This document shows, piece by piece, positions 51,947 to 59,324 of a DNA stretch of 60,784 bases (positions are counted from its first letter, which is position 1; each line of letters begins with the position of its first letter). The stretch covers positions 1-60,784 of the forward strand of contig CAJUQT010000022.1 of NCBI GenBank assembly GCA_910588225.1, read 5' to 3'. The notes under the pieces were generated by a model. It did no database searches. It was given only the letters and a program-made list of their open reading frames with translations, and was not told where the DNA came from. Position numbers and translations under genes: made by a program. The DNA comes from an uncultured Acetatifactor sp. (GTDB taxonomy: Bacteria; Bacillota; Clostridia; Lachnospirales; Lachnospiraceae).

Positions 51947-52698
51947 AAAAGGAAAAAAGGAAAACAGGGAAGGTCTGGTACAGAACAATTGAAATACTGG
52001 CATGCATAATTGCGTTTGCAATGGCCTGGATGATGACATTTGGTACAGGTGATATGGGAAATCTTTACAAGATGTATGGGGATTTGCCGACACTTTTACT
52101 GATTGTTGTATCTGCCCTGCTGGTGCTGGTGTTTGCCGGAATCGAAAAGGATTTCTTCGGGGGATTCAGACTTGCTTTTACCCGCAGAAAGGGGATATCC
52201 CGAATGGAACTCCAGAGAGCTCTGAATGCTTTCAGATATGTGGAGCGGACGGTGGTGCTGACGGCGGTTATCGCCATGGTATTTCCGCTGACAGATATAT
52301 TTTATCATCTGGATGGGATAAACATCTGGGCACTGGGACCCGTTTTGGGAGTCCTGAATCTGACGATTCTGTATTCGGCAGTGCTTCTTCTGATTCTGAC
52401 ACCGGTAAAAATCAGGCTGGAGCGGCGGATTATCTCTTATATGGAAGAACCGGAGGATGAGGAGGCAGAGAGAAAGGAAGCTGACGGTCAGAGACTTTAC
52501 TTCGGACTTCGCTCACTGGGGCTGACAGACCGGGAGGCGGAGGTGGCCAGACTGGCGGCGTCCGGTATGACCAATGCACAGATTGGGCAGGAACTGTATA
52601 TAAGCATGGCAACGGTGAAAAAACACATGACCCATGTGCTGGAGAAGACACAGTGCGGGGACAGAGAGGCTCTGACGGAGAAAATCAGAGGGATGTAG
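51943..52698 (+). CDS. Membrane-anchored LuxR-type HTH regulator
   Basis: 251 residues from TTG 51943 (AAAGGAAGGG upstream). Four hydrophobic helices (about 13-33, 48-66, 100-120, 130-152), then a cytoplasmic LuxR/GerE HTH at the C-terminus (LTDREAEVARLAASGMTNAQ, ELYISMATVKKHMTHVLEK). A one-component regulator with its DNA-binding part tied to the membrane; no receiver domain. The target is unknown. The 3' end overlaps the broken toxin's 3' end by 14 bp on the opposite strand. Confidence 0.85.
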   Translation: MKKEKRKTGKVWYRTIEILACIIAFAMAWMMTFGTGDMGNLYKMYGDLPTLLLIVVSALLVLVFAGIEKDFFGGFRLAFTRRKGISRMELQRALNAFRYVERTVVLTAVIAMVFPLTDIFYHLDGINIWALGPVLGVLNLTILYSAVLLLILTPVKIRLERRIISYMEEPEDEEAERKEADGQRLYFGLRSLGLTDREAEVARLAASGMTNAQIGQELYISMATVKKHMTHVLEKTQCGDREALTEKIRGM

Positions 52699-53130
52699 AG
52701 CATTCTTCCAGCAGGATTTTCTCAATGCGGATGCTGTCCGGCTGCGTCGGTGTGAAACGGATACCCAGGCGCAGGAGTTTGATTATCTTGCGGGCGGTCT
52801 TTTCCAATTCCTGTATCAGATCAGGGTTGGATATTCTTACAGGCTGCCCGCCTTTTATATATGGACTGTCAATATAATTTTCAGTGACGGGGAACATATC
52901 CTGAAACAGAAGGACGGTTTATGATGAGTCTGCTTTTTCTGAATGATTCGTTCAAACTTTTCAATTTTTGTGCTGCAAGGAACCAGCCAGTACAAGTCTG
53001 TTTCATGATCAGTAATGGCAAAATAATGAGGACGCTTAGTCGTTTCATAATTGATTTTTAAATAAGGATCCTGAATCTTTTGGAAGAATTGATCTGAGAC
53101 GAAATACAGATTACCTGATGAAATTATCAT
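52685..53130 (-). pseudogene. Type III toxin (CptN/ToxN/AbiQ-like), deleted and frameshifted
   Basis: Minus strand. The N-terminal part (from 53130) reads MIISSGNLYFVSDQFFQKIQ and LYWLVPCSTKIEKFERIIQK, then goes out of frame after KKQTHHKP. The C-terminal part resumes in another frame as LLFQDMFPVTENYIDSPYIK, GGQPVRISNPDLIQELEK and RFTPTQPDSIRIEK, ending at 52685. Full-length relatives, as I recall, have about 15 more residues between the two parts. So a short deletion not divisible by three has broken the gene. The ribosome site (AGGAGA) is intact. Intact members are endoribonucleases held inactive by a repeat RNA. Confidence 0.7.
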
Positions 53131-53154
53131 ATGGTATGTCTCCTGTAAAGAGAA

Positions 53155-53178
53155 TTAAGCCTCCTGAAGGAGGCTTAA
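53155..53178 (-). terminator. Hairpin between putative antitoxin RNA and toxin
   Basis: Perfect 10-bp stem TTAAGCCTCC/GGAGGCTTAA with a 4-nt loop, followed on the minus strand by a T-rich stretch (TTAATTCTCTTT). Type III systems carry such a terminator between the RNA antitoxin and the toxin gene, limiting read-through. Confidence 0.7.
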
Positions 53179-53276
53179 AAACTTGTTCACGGCCTACTTG
53201 GGAACTGTTTTCAACAGATCCTTTTACCCGCATGGCCGGGAGCGGGCTACTTTTGAGGCGGTTGTCTGCCTGTTGT
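53179..53276 (-). ncRNA. Putative type III RNA antitoxin (CptI/ToxI-like)
   Basis: About 98 nt between a consensus promoter and the hairpin, with no ORF that I can support. On the minus strand it holds stems CCCGC/GCGGG and GGATCTGTT/AACAGTTCC (one mismatch), and a partial direct repeat (AAGTAGCCCG and AAGTAGGCCG, about 53 nt apart). Known antitoxins of this type are tandem repeats of 35-50 nt folded as pseudoknots; here the repetition is weak, perhaps decayed. Position and layout, not sequence match, support the call. Confidence 0.5.
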
Positions 53277-53281
53277 TTATT

Positions 53282-53310
53282 ATTATACGTGAGCACGGAA
53301 AATATGTCAA
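53282..53310 (-). promoter_or_regulatory. Consensus promoter of the type III TA locus
   Basis: Minus strand TTGACA (53310-53305), 17 bp, TATAAT (53287-53282). Both boxes match consensus fully. Confidence 0.85.
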
Positions 53311-53420
53311 TATGGCAGATAAAATTTTTGGAAATACGAATAAATCTAAAAGTTATTACAATGTATAAATGAAGGGCAAAAGCTGCCGCTTCGTCAGACG
53401 TCTGAAAAGTGGAGTGACAA

Positions 53421-53960
53421 ATGGAAAAGCAGGAATTAGAAGTCTGTATCAATGCGTATGGGAAAGCTTTGTACTCATTCTGCAGACAGCTTGCCGGCAA
53501 TCGGCAGGAAGCAGATGAACTGTATCAGGACACCTTTTTGAGAGCCATGGAGCTCAGTGAGAAAGTAGATTACACCGGGAATCCGAAAAGCTATCTGCTT
53601 TCCGTTGCCCTGCGCATCTGGAAGAACAGGAGGCGGAAATTTGCATGGCGAAAGCGGATTGCGGATATGCAGCCCATAGTGGAAGGACAGGATGTAGAAT
53701 CGGTAGCTTCGACAGAACCATCGCCGGAAGAACAGGTGATCGGTAAGGAGGAGCAGGCTGTGGTGAGACAGGCGGTGGATAAGCTGCCGGAAAGGCTGAA
53801 GCTTGTGGTGCTTCTCTTTTACATGGAAGAACTGTCTGTAAAGCAGACAGCAGAGATTCTGAAAATTCCCGCGGGAACGGTGTTGAGCAGATTGCATCAG
53901 GCGAGAAAAACATTAAAAAAGGAATTGGAGAGTGTTATCAATGGAAAAGGAACTGGATGA
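53421..53960 (+). CDS. ECF-type RNA polymerase sigma factor
   Basis: 179 residues. Region 2 (ALYSFCRQLAGNRQEADELY; NPKSYLLSVALRIWKN) and region 4 HTH (ELSVKQTAEILKIPAGTVLS; LHQARKTLKKEL). It overlaps the next gene by 20 bp, so the two are coupled. The neighbour's N-terminal cytoplasmic part and membrane segment suggest it is the cognate anti-sigma factor. Confidence 0.9.
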   Translation: MEKQELEVCINAYGKALYSFCRQLAGNRQEADELYQDTFLRAMELSEKVDYTGNPKSYLLSVALRIWKNRRRKFAWRKRIADMQPIVEGQDVESVASTEPSPEEQVIGKEEQAVVRQAVDKLPERLKLVVLLFYMEELSVKQTAEILKIPAGTVLSRLHQARKTLKKELESVINGKGTG

Positions 53961-55155
53961 ATTGTTAAGACATGCCCTTACTCCAACGCAGCAGCCGGAT
54001 TTTCGGCTGAATCGGAAAATCTTAAATCAGGCAAAGGAGCTGAGAGATATGAGAAAGAAAGCAATGAGGAGACTTCCCGCCGCCGTGCTTACGGCAGCAT
54101 TGATTCTGGGAGCAGGTTCCCTCACCGCATTTGCGGCATGGAGATATCTGACTCCGGAGGATGTGGCACAGGAAATGAATGACACAAAGCTGGCCGAAGC
54201 ATTTTTAGGCGGGGAAGCCGTCATGGTAAATGAGACCCAAAGCCATGGGGGATATGATGTGACTCTGCTGGGAATCGTTTCCGGAGAAAATCTGTCGAAG
54301 TACAGTGAGACCATGTCGGATAAAACGTATGCTGTGGTGGCCATTGCAAAATCTGACGGAACTCCTGTGGTGCAGGAGGAAGAGGCATTTTTTGTCTCGC
54401 CTTTGATCAGCGGATATGATCCGGTCCATTATAATGCGGCATCCATGCATGGCAGTTATACGGAAATGACAGAGGCAGGAGTTCTGTACCGGCTGGTGGA
54501 GTGCGATACTGTGGAGATTCTTGCGGATCATGACCTGTATCTGTGTATTTCCGATGGAGACTTTTACAATGCGAAGGCTTACTGTTACCATGAGGAAACG
54601 GGTGTGATTTCCAGGAATCCGGAGTATGACGGCGTAAATGCACTGTTTGACCTGGCGCTGGATACTGAAAAGGCAGACCCGGAGAGGGCGGCGGAGTATA
54701 TGGCTGATATCTGGACAGATGATTCCGGGATATCCAGGGAAAAGCTGAATGTGGAGCTGGACGAATCGTTTGCGGTTCCAACGGCGTCAGGGAATGAGCC
54801 GGGGACACAGGCGGCGGAGTATGCGCTGCAGTTTGTGGGGAATCCTTATGCCTGGGGCGGTGACAGCCTGACGGAAGGAACGGACTCTTCCGGCTTTACC
54901 AGCGGTGTATATGCGTATTTTGACGTCAGTCTGCCACATGATTCGAAAGAGCAGAGGCAGCAGGGATATGAGATAGAGGGGCTGGAAAATGCTCTGCCCG
55001 GAGATTTGATTTTCTATGAAACGCCCGCTCATGTGGCAATCTATATCGGTGACGGCAAGATTGTTCATGCGCTGAGCCTGGCCGGGGAAATCTGTGTCTC
55101 AGAGGCGGACTTTGATGAGATTGTGATGATCAGGCGGGTTTTGGAAGAGAAGTAG
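53941..55155 (+). CDS. Putative anti-sigma membrane protein with NlpC/P60-like domain lacking catalytic Cys
   Basis: 404 residues from ATG 53941. Short cytoplasmic helical N-terminus (DELLRHALTPTQQPDFRLN), a membrane helix (about 43-65), an extracytoplasmic region without a family that I recognise (about 70-285), and a C-terminal NlpC/P60-like domain (QFVGNPYAWGGDSL to the end). The usual D-C-S-G-F active-site stretch reads GTDSSGFTS: the nucleophile codon is TCT (Ser), one base from TGT (Cys). The His in PAHVAIYIGDG is kept. It is likely an inactive domain that may bind peptidoglycan peptides. Anti-sigma role is inferred from overlap with the ECF gene. Confidence 0.72.
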   Translation: MEKELDELLRHALTPTQQPDFRLNRKILNQAKELRDMRKKAMRRLPAAVLTAALILGAGSLTAFAAWRYLTPEDVAQEMNDTKLAEAFLGGEAVMVNETQSHGGYDVTLLGIVSGENLSKYSETMSDKTYAVVAIAKSDGTPVVQEEEAFFVSPLISGYDPVHYNAASMHGSYTEMTEAGVLYRLVECDTVEILADHDLYLCISDGDFYNAKAYCYHEETGVISRNPEYDGVNALFDLALDTEKADPERAAEYMADIWTDDSGISREKLNVELDESFAVPTASGNEPGTQAAEYALQFVGNPYAWGGDSLTEGTDSSGFTSGVYAYFDVSLPHDSKEQRQQGYEIEGLENALPGDLIFYETPAHVAIYIGDGKIVHALSLAGEICVSEADFDEIVMIRRVLEEK

Positions 55156-55206
55156 GAAAGAACGATCTGTTGGTGAGCAAGCTCCCCCACAGATCGTTCT
55201 TTCTTT
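55156..55206. terminator. Bidirectional terminator between convergent genes
   Basis: GAAAGAACGATCTGT (55156-55170) pairs perfectly with ACAGATCGTTCTTTC (55189-55203), extended by GG/CC. T-rich on both 3' sides. It serves the sigma/anti-sigma pair and the ABC operon. Confidence 0.88.
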
Positions 55207-55219
55207 CCCGGCGCATGGC

Positions 55220-57004
55220 TCATGCCAGAAAATCATATTGTGATATATATAAATCGTAGTAGGCTCCTTTTTGTTCCAGGAGTTCTTCGTGGGTGCCGCG
55301 CTCCAGGATGCCGCCTTTGTCCACGTAGAGGATGCAGTTCGCGTTCTTGATGGTGGAGAGGCGGTGGGCAATGATGAAGGAAGTTCTTCCTTTCAGCAGC
55401 TCGTTTAAGCCTTTCTGGAGCAGGATTTCCGTTTCAGTGTCAATACTGGAGGTGGCTTCGTCCAGTATCAGGATTTTCGGGTCGGCAAGCAGAGCTCTGG
55501 CGAAGGAGATGAGCTGTCTCTGTCCTGCGGAGAGACGGCTGCCGCGCTCGTTGACTTCCGTATAATAGCCGTTCTCCATCTGGCTGATAAAGTCATGGGC
55601 ACAGACGGTTTTGGCGGCCCGGATGACCTGATCGTCCGTGGCTTCTCTGTTGCCGTAACGGATATTGTCCATAATGGTCCCGGAGAAGATGAAGCTGTCC
55701 TGCATCATAATCCCCATCTGGGTACGCAGGGAGTGAATGGTCACATTGGCAATATCGGTACCGTCTATGAGAATCTGCCCGGAATCCACATTGTAAAAAC
55801 GGCAGATCAGATTGACAATGGTGGATTTGCCTGCACCGGTGGGGCCCACGAAAGCGTAAGTTTCACCCGGCTTTGCCGTAAAGTTGATATGGTCTAGAAT
55901 CCGGTGACCTTCCTCATAGCTGAAGCAGACATCCTTAAAACTAACCTCCCCTTTTACGGCGGGCATCTCGAAAGCGCCTTCCGCATCCTTTACCAGAACG
56001 GGCTCGTCGATGGTCTCGAAGATACGCTCCAGATAGGAGATTGCGGTCAGCAGGGAGTTGTAGAAGCCGGCCAATGTGTTGATAGGCGCCCAGAAACGGC
56101 CTATGTAGGCGGTGAAGGCGATCAGCACACCTACCGTCAGCGTTGCGTCCGGAGCCAGAATCCAGCCAATTCCCAGTACATAGATGAAGGATGTGGTCAC
56201 GGCGGAAATCATATCCACGCTGGGACCCATGGTAAAGTTGAACTTGATAGCCTTCATCCAGGCTTTGCGGTAGTTGCCGCTTAAGTTGTTGAAAATCTGA
56301 TTATTCTCGTTTTCCCGGACAAAGGACTGGGTGACCCGGATACCGTTGATGCTCTCGGCAATATAGGCATTCAGGTTGCTTTGTTTGTTGGACTGAATCT
56401 GCCAGGCCTTTCGCTGCTTCTTTTTGATAAATACAACAACCAGAGCCAGCACCGGCAGTCCGCAGAGACAGACCAGCGTGAGCCTTGCGTCACAGATGAG
56501 CATGAATATAATAATGAAGAAAAGGTTGCACAAATCTGTGACCGTATTCACGATACCATTGCTCAGCAGGTCGCTTAAGCTGTTGACATAATTCACCACA
56601 CGCACCTGAATTTTGCCGTGGGGACGGTCATCATAGTAGGAAAAGGGCAGTTCCTGCAGGTGATTGAAAATGTCGGTGCGGATGGCGTGGATAATGCTCT
56701 GTCCGATGACACTCATGGTCTTGATTTTAAAACGCATGGCGATGGCGGAATAGCTTGCCACAGCCAGGGTCAGCAGACTGACCATTATAATTTTGCCCAT
56801 ATCCTTCTGGGGGATATAGATATCCATAATTCTCTGGAAAAAGATGGGGACCATCATGGTCAGAGCGGATGCGCTGAGCATCAGGAAAATGACGCCCGCC
56901 ATCTTACCTTTATAAGGGGATACATAGCCTGCCAGACGTTTCAGCTGACCTATGTCAAAGCTGTCTTCCAGCACTTCATCCATATCATATCTGTTACGTG
57001 CCAT
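55220..57004 (-). CDS. ABC exporter half-transporter, catalytic-site subunit
   Basis: 594 residues: six membrane helices (about 35-320), then a nucleotide-binding domain with Walker A GPTGAGKS, signature LSAGQRQ (second position Ala instead of Gly), Walker B LILDEATSSID with catalytic Glu, and H-loop AHRLSTI. It is 6 bp downstream of the 57011 gene, so the two form a heterodimer. Members of this class export drugs, lipids or peptides; the cargo is unknown. Confidence 0.93.
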   Translation of the reverse strand: MARNRYDMDEVLEDSFDIGQLKRLAGYVSPYKGKMAGVIFLMLSASALTMMVPIFFQRIMDIYIPQKDMGKIIMVSLLTLAVASYSAIAMRFKIKTMSVIGQSIIHAIRTDIFNHLQELPFSYYDDRPHGKIQVRVVNYVNSLSDLLSNGIVNTVTDLCNLFFIIIFMLICDARLTLVCLCGLPVLALVVVFIKKKQRKAWQIQSNKQSNLNAYIAESINGIRVTQSFVRENENNQIFNNLSGNYRKAWMKAIKFNFTMGPSVDMISAVTTSFIYVLGIGWILAPDATLTVGVLIAFTAYIGRFWAPINTLAGFYNSLLTAISYLERIFETIDEPVLVKDAEGAFEMPAVKGEVSFKDVCFSYEEGHRILDHINFTAKPGETYAFVGPTGAGKSTIVNLICRFYNVDSGQILIDGTDIANVTIHSLRTQMGIMMQDSFIFSGTIMDNIRYGNREATDDQVIRAAKTVCAHDFISQMENGYYTEVNERGSRLSAGQRQLISFARALLADPKILILDEATSSIDTETEILLQKGLNELLKGRTSFIIAHRLSTIKNANCILYVDKGGILERGTHEELLEQKGAYYDLYISQYDFLA

Positions 57005-57010
57005 GATCCG

Positions 57011-58813
57011 TTACCTCCTTTGCGTCATTTTCTGTTCGTTCAGCAGGTCATAGGGAATCTCACCATACTGGTTGCGGAAAGCTTTGGCGTAATAACCGTC
57101 TGCCGCCACAAGCTCATCGTGGGTTCCGTGTTCAATGATATGGCCGCCGTCCATGACCAGAATCTGATCGGCATCTCTGATGGAAGAGATGCGGTAGGCG
57201 ATGATAAATACGGTACAGTCTTTTTTGATGCTTTTCAGCTGAGTCTGAATATAGCTTTCCGTCTCCATGTCCACGGCCGATGTGGTATCGTCCAGAATCA
57301 GAATGGAAGGGTCCTTCAAAAGAGCCCGGGCCAGAGAAATTCGCTGCTTTTGTCCGCCGGAAAGTCCCACGCCCCGTTCTCCGACGATGGTGTCATATTT
57401 GTCGGGCAGAGCGGAGATGAAATGATTGGCGTCCGCCATGATGGCGGCGTGCTTCACCTGTTCAAAGCTGCAGTCCGGTCTGCCGTAAGCGATATTTCCC
57501 TCTATGGTATCGGAAAAAAGGAATACATCCTGCATGGCCATTCCGATATTGTCGCGGAGATTATAAAGGTCCATCTCCCGCACATCCGTGCCGTCCACCA
57601 GTACCTGGCCGGAGGTTGCGTCATAGAACCGGCAGAGCAGATTCATCAGAGTGGATTTTCCGGAGCCGGTGGAACCGATGATGCCAACGGTCTGACCGGC
57701 CTTTATCCTGAAATTAATGTCGCTGATAATATCCGCATCGTTCTCATCCTCGTCTTCCGCCCGGTAGGATACATTCCGGAATTCCACTTCGCCCCGGATC
57801 TTCTGATGAGGATAACCGAAAGAATCACCGTGATTCCAGGCAAAACGGGGGGTTCTGACTCTGGGTTCCTCGCTGTAGGTGGTATATATTTTTTCCACGG
57901 ATGTGACGAAATTCTGAATGTCATTTACCCACCATCCGGCCATTCTCAGAGGCATATTCAACATCCACAGATAACCGTTGACTTTTACCAGGTCGCCCAG
58001 CGAGATTTCTTCCAGAATCACCATGTAGCCGCCGTAAAGCATCAGGACGATGGTCAGTGCATAGGAGAGAATTTCGAATATGGGCACATATTTCATCCAG
58101 ACCCGGGAGGCCTTAATCTGGGCTTCCTTAAAACGGTCGTTTTCGATCCGAAATTTTTCTCTTTCATAATCTTCTTTTGCGAAGGCCTTTACCACACGGT
58201 TGCCGCTGATATTCTCCTGGACGAAAGCATTCAGTGAGGAGAAACAGTTGCGGTTCCGCTGGAAAGCCGGTTTCACTTCCTTCGACTGCTTAAAAGTGGA
58301 GAATGCGGTGAAGGGCAGTACCACCAGCATACACAGCGCCAGCTTTGTGTTCACGGTGAAAATCATCAGCAGCGCGAAGGCGAACAGCAGTATATTCTGG
58401 TAGACAGCATAGAGGTCATAGGCAATAAAATGCCGGATGGCTTCCATATCTCCTGTCTGGCGGCTCATCAGGTCGCCGGTGCGCTTCCTGTTATAGAAAG
58501 CAAAATCCTCCTCCAGAAGCTTGCGGTATACGGTGCTGCGCATATCATACAGAACGCCCTGGGAAGCTGTCTCGAAGATCAGCTGATACAGGAAACGCAG
58601 GACACTGTTCAGCAGTGTAACCGCCAGCAGACATACAATCAGCTTGGGCAGCAGATCATAATTGCCGGCCTGGATGACATTGTCCACAATGATGCCGGAA
58701 ATGTAGGGGTTGACAATGGACAGCGCCGCGATGACAGTGGTCAGGAACAGGCCCAGAATCATCAGGTTTCGGTAACGCTTCAAAAAACTGTAGAACCATT
58801 TTACAGGTGTCAT
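57011..58813 (-). CDS. ABC exporter half-transporter, degenerate-site subunit
   Basis: 600 residues: six membrane helices, then a nucleotide-binding domain with Walker A GSTGSGKS, a normal LSGGQKQR signature, a Walker B of LILDDTTSAVD where Asp replaces the catalytic Glu, and Tyr for the H-loop His (IIAYRISSI). This is the degenerate pattern known in heterodimeric exporters such as TM287/288 and BmrCD. First gene of the two-gene operon; the ATG at 58813 has GGGAGGATACC upstream on the minus strand. Confidence 0.93.
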   Translation of the reverse strand: MTPVKWFYSFLKRYRNLMILGLFLTTVIAALSIVNPYISGIIVDNVIQAGNYDLLPKLIVCLLAVTLLNSVLRFLYQLIFETASQGVLYDMRSTVYRKLLEEDFAFYNRKRTGDLMSRQTGDMEAIRHFIAYDLYAVYQNILLFAFALLMIFTVNTKLALCMLVVLPFTAFSTFKQSKEVKPAFQRNRNCFSSLNAFVQENISGNRVVKAFAKEDYEREKFRIENDRFKEAQIKASRVWMKYVPIFEILSYALTIVLMLYGGYMVILEEISLGDLVKVNGYLWMLNMPLRMAGWWVNDIQNFVTSVEKIYTTYSEEPRVRTPRFAWNHGDSFGYPHQKIRGEVEFRNVSYRAEDEDENDADIISDINFRIKAGQTVGIIGSTGSGKSTLMNLLCRFYDATSGQVLVDGTDVREMDLYNLRDNIGMAMQDVFLFSDTIEGNIAYGRPDCSFEQVKHAAIMADANHFISALPDKYDTIVGERGVGLSGGQKQRISLARALLKDPSILILDDTTSAVDMETESYIQTQLKSIKKDCTVFIIAYRISSIRDADQILVMDGGHIIEHGTHDELVAADGYYAKAFRNQYGEIPYDLLNEQKMTQRR

Positions 58814-58852
58814 ATGGTATCCTCCCTTGCCCGGGGGTTTCCCCAGGGTCTT

Positions 58853-58886
58853 CCATGAGTGTTACTGTACTCATGGTACATTGTAC
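58853..58886 (-). promoter_or_regulatory. Operator-like dyads before the ABC operon
   Basis: CCATGAGT (58853-58860) and ACTCATGG (58869-58876) form a perfect dyad with 8-bp spacer, followed by GTACA-T-TGTAC (58876-58886), a second palindrome. On the minus strand TACAAT lies in the second palindrome and could be the -10 box. No regulator gene is adjacent. The strongest operator candidate in the window. Confidence 0.5.
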
Positions 58887-59000
58887 TTTTTGGGATACAA
58901 AAGGAAATGGAGTATCTTGCACCCTTGATGGAGAATCTTGTAGGGGCGCCCTGGCAAAACGGGCGGGGCTTTGGGGGACAATTACAGTCCGTTTTCTGTC

Positions 59001-59029
59001 TTGCGCTTCCTGTGTGAGTATGCTATAGT
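59001..59029 (+). promoter_or_regulatory. Promoter for the UDP-glucose dehydrogenase gene, with long leader
   Basis: TTGCGC (59001-59006), 17 bp, TATAGT (59024-59029). The leader to 59325 would be close to 290 nt and contains GACAG/CTGTC (59038-59049) and TGCCT/AGGCA stems near 59112-59135. The whole gap 58814-59324 holds no gene that I can support. Confidence 0.5.
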
Positions 59030-59324
59030 AAACCACAGACAGAACTGTCATTTTCTATAGGACAACATCTGCAGAAGGATGAAAATGGTGCCGCGGAGCA
59101 ACAGTATAGCTGCCTGTCTGAACTGTGAGGCAACAGTAAAATAAAGACAAAAATAGAATTTCCCAGCATCAGGAAGCAGTATTACATGCGTAAGAAAAGA
59201 GATGAAAAGGAATTGAATTGCCGGGAGCATATAAGACGGGAAAAGATAGCGGCGAATAGATCAGGGAGAAGGGCAGTGCCAGGTAATCTATGAAAAACGG
59301 AGAGAAAAAAGGGAGAGAAATAAG

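Noticed and set aside
56618..58237. 539-codon open frame on the + strand
   Set aside because: It lies antisense to the two ABC exporter genes, which have complete family motifs. His/Gly/Asp-rich composition is typical of an antisense shadow, and it spans the gene boundary.
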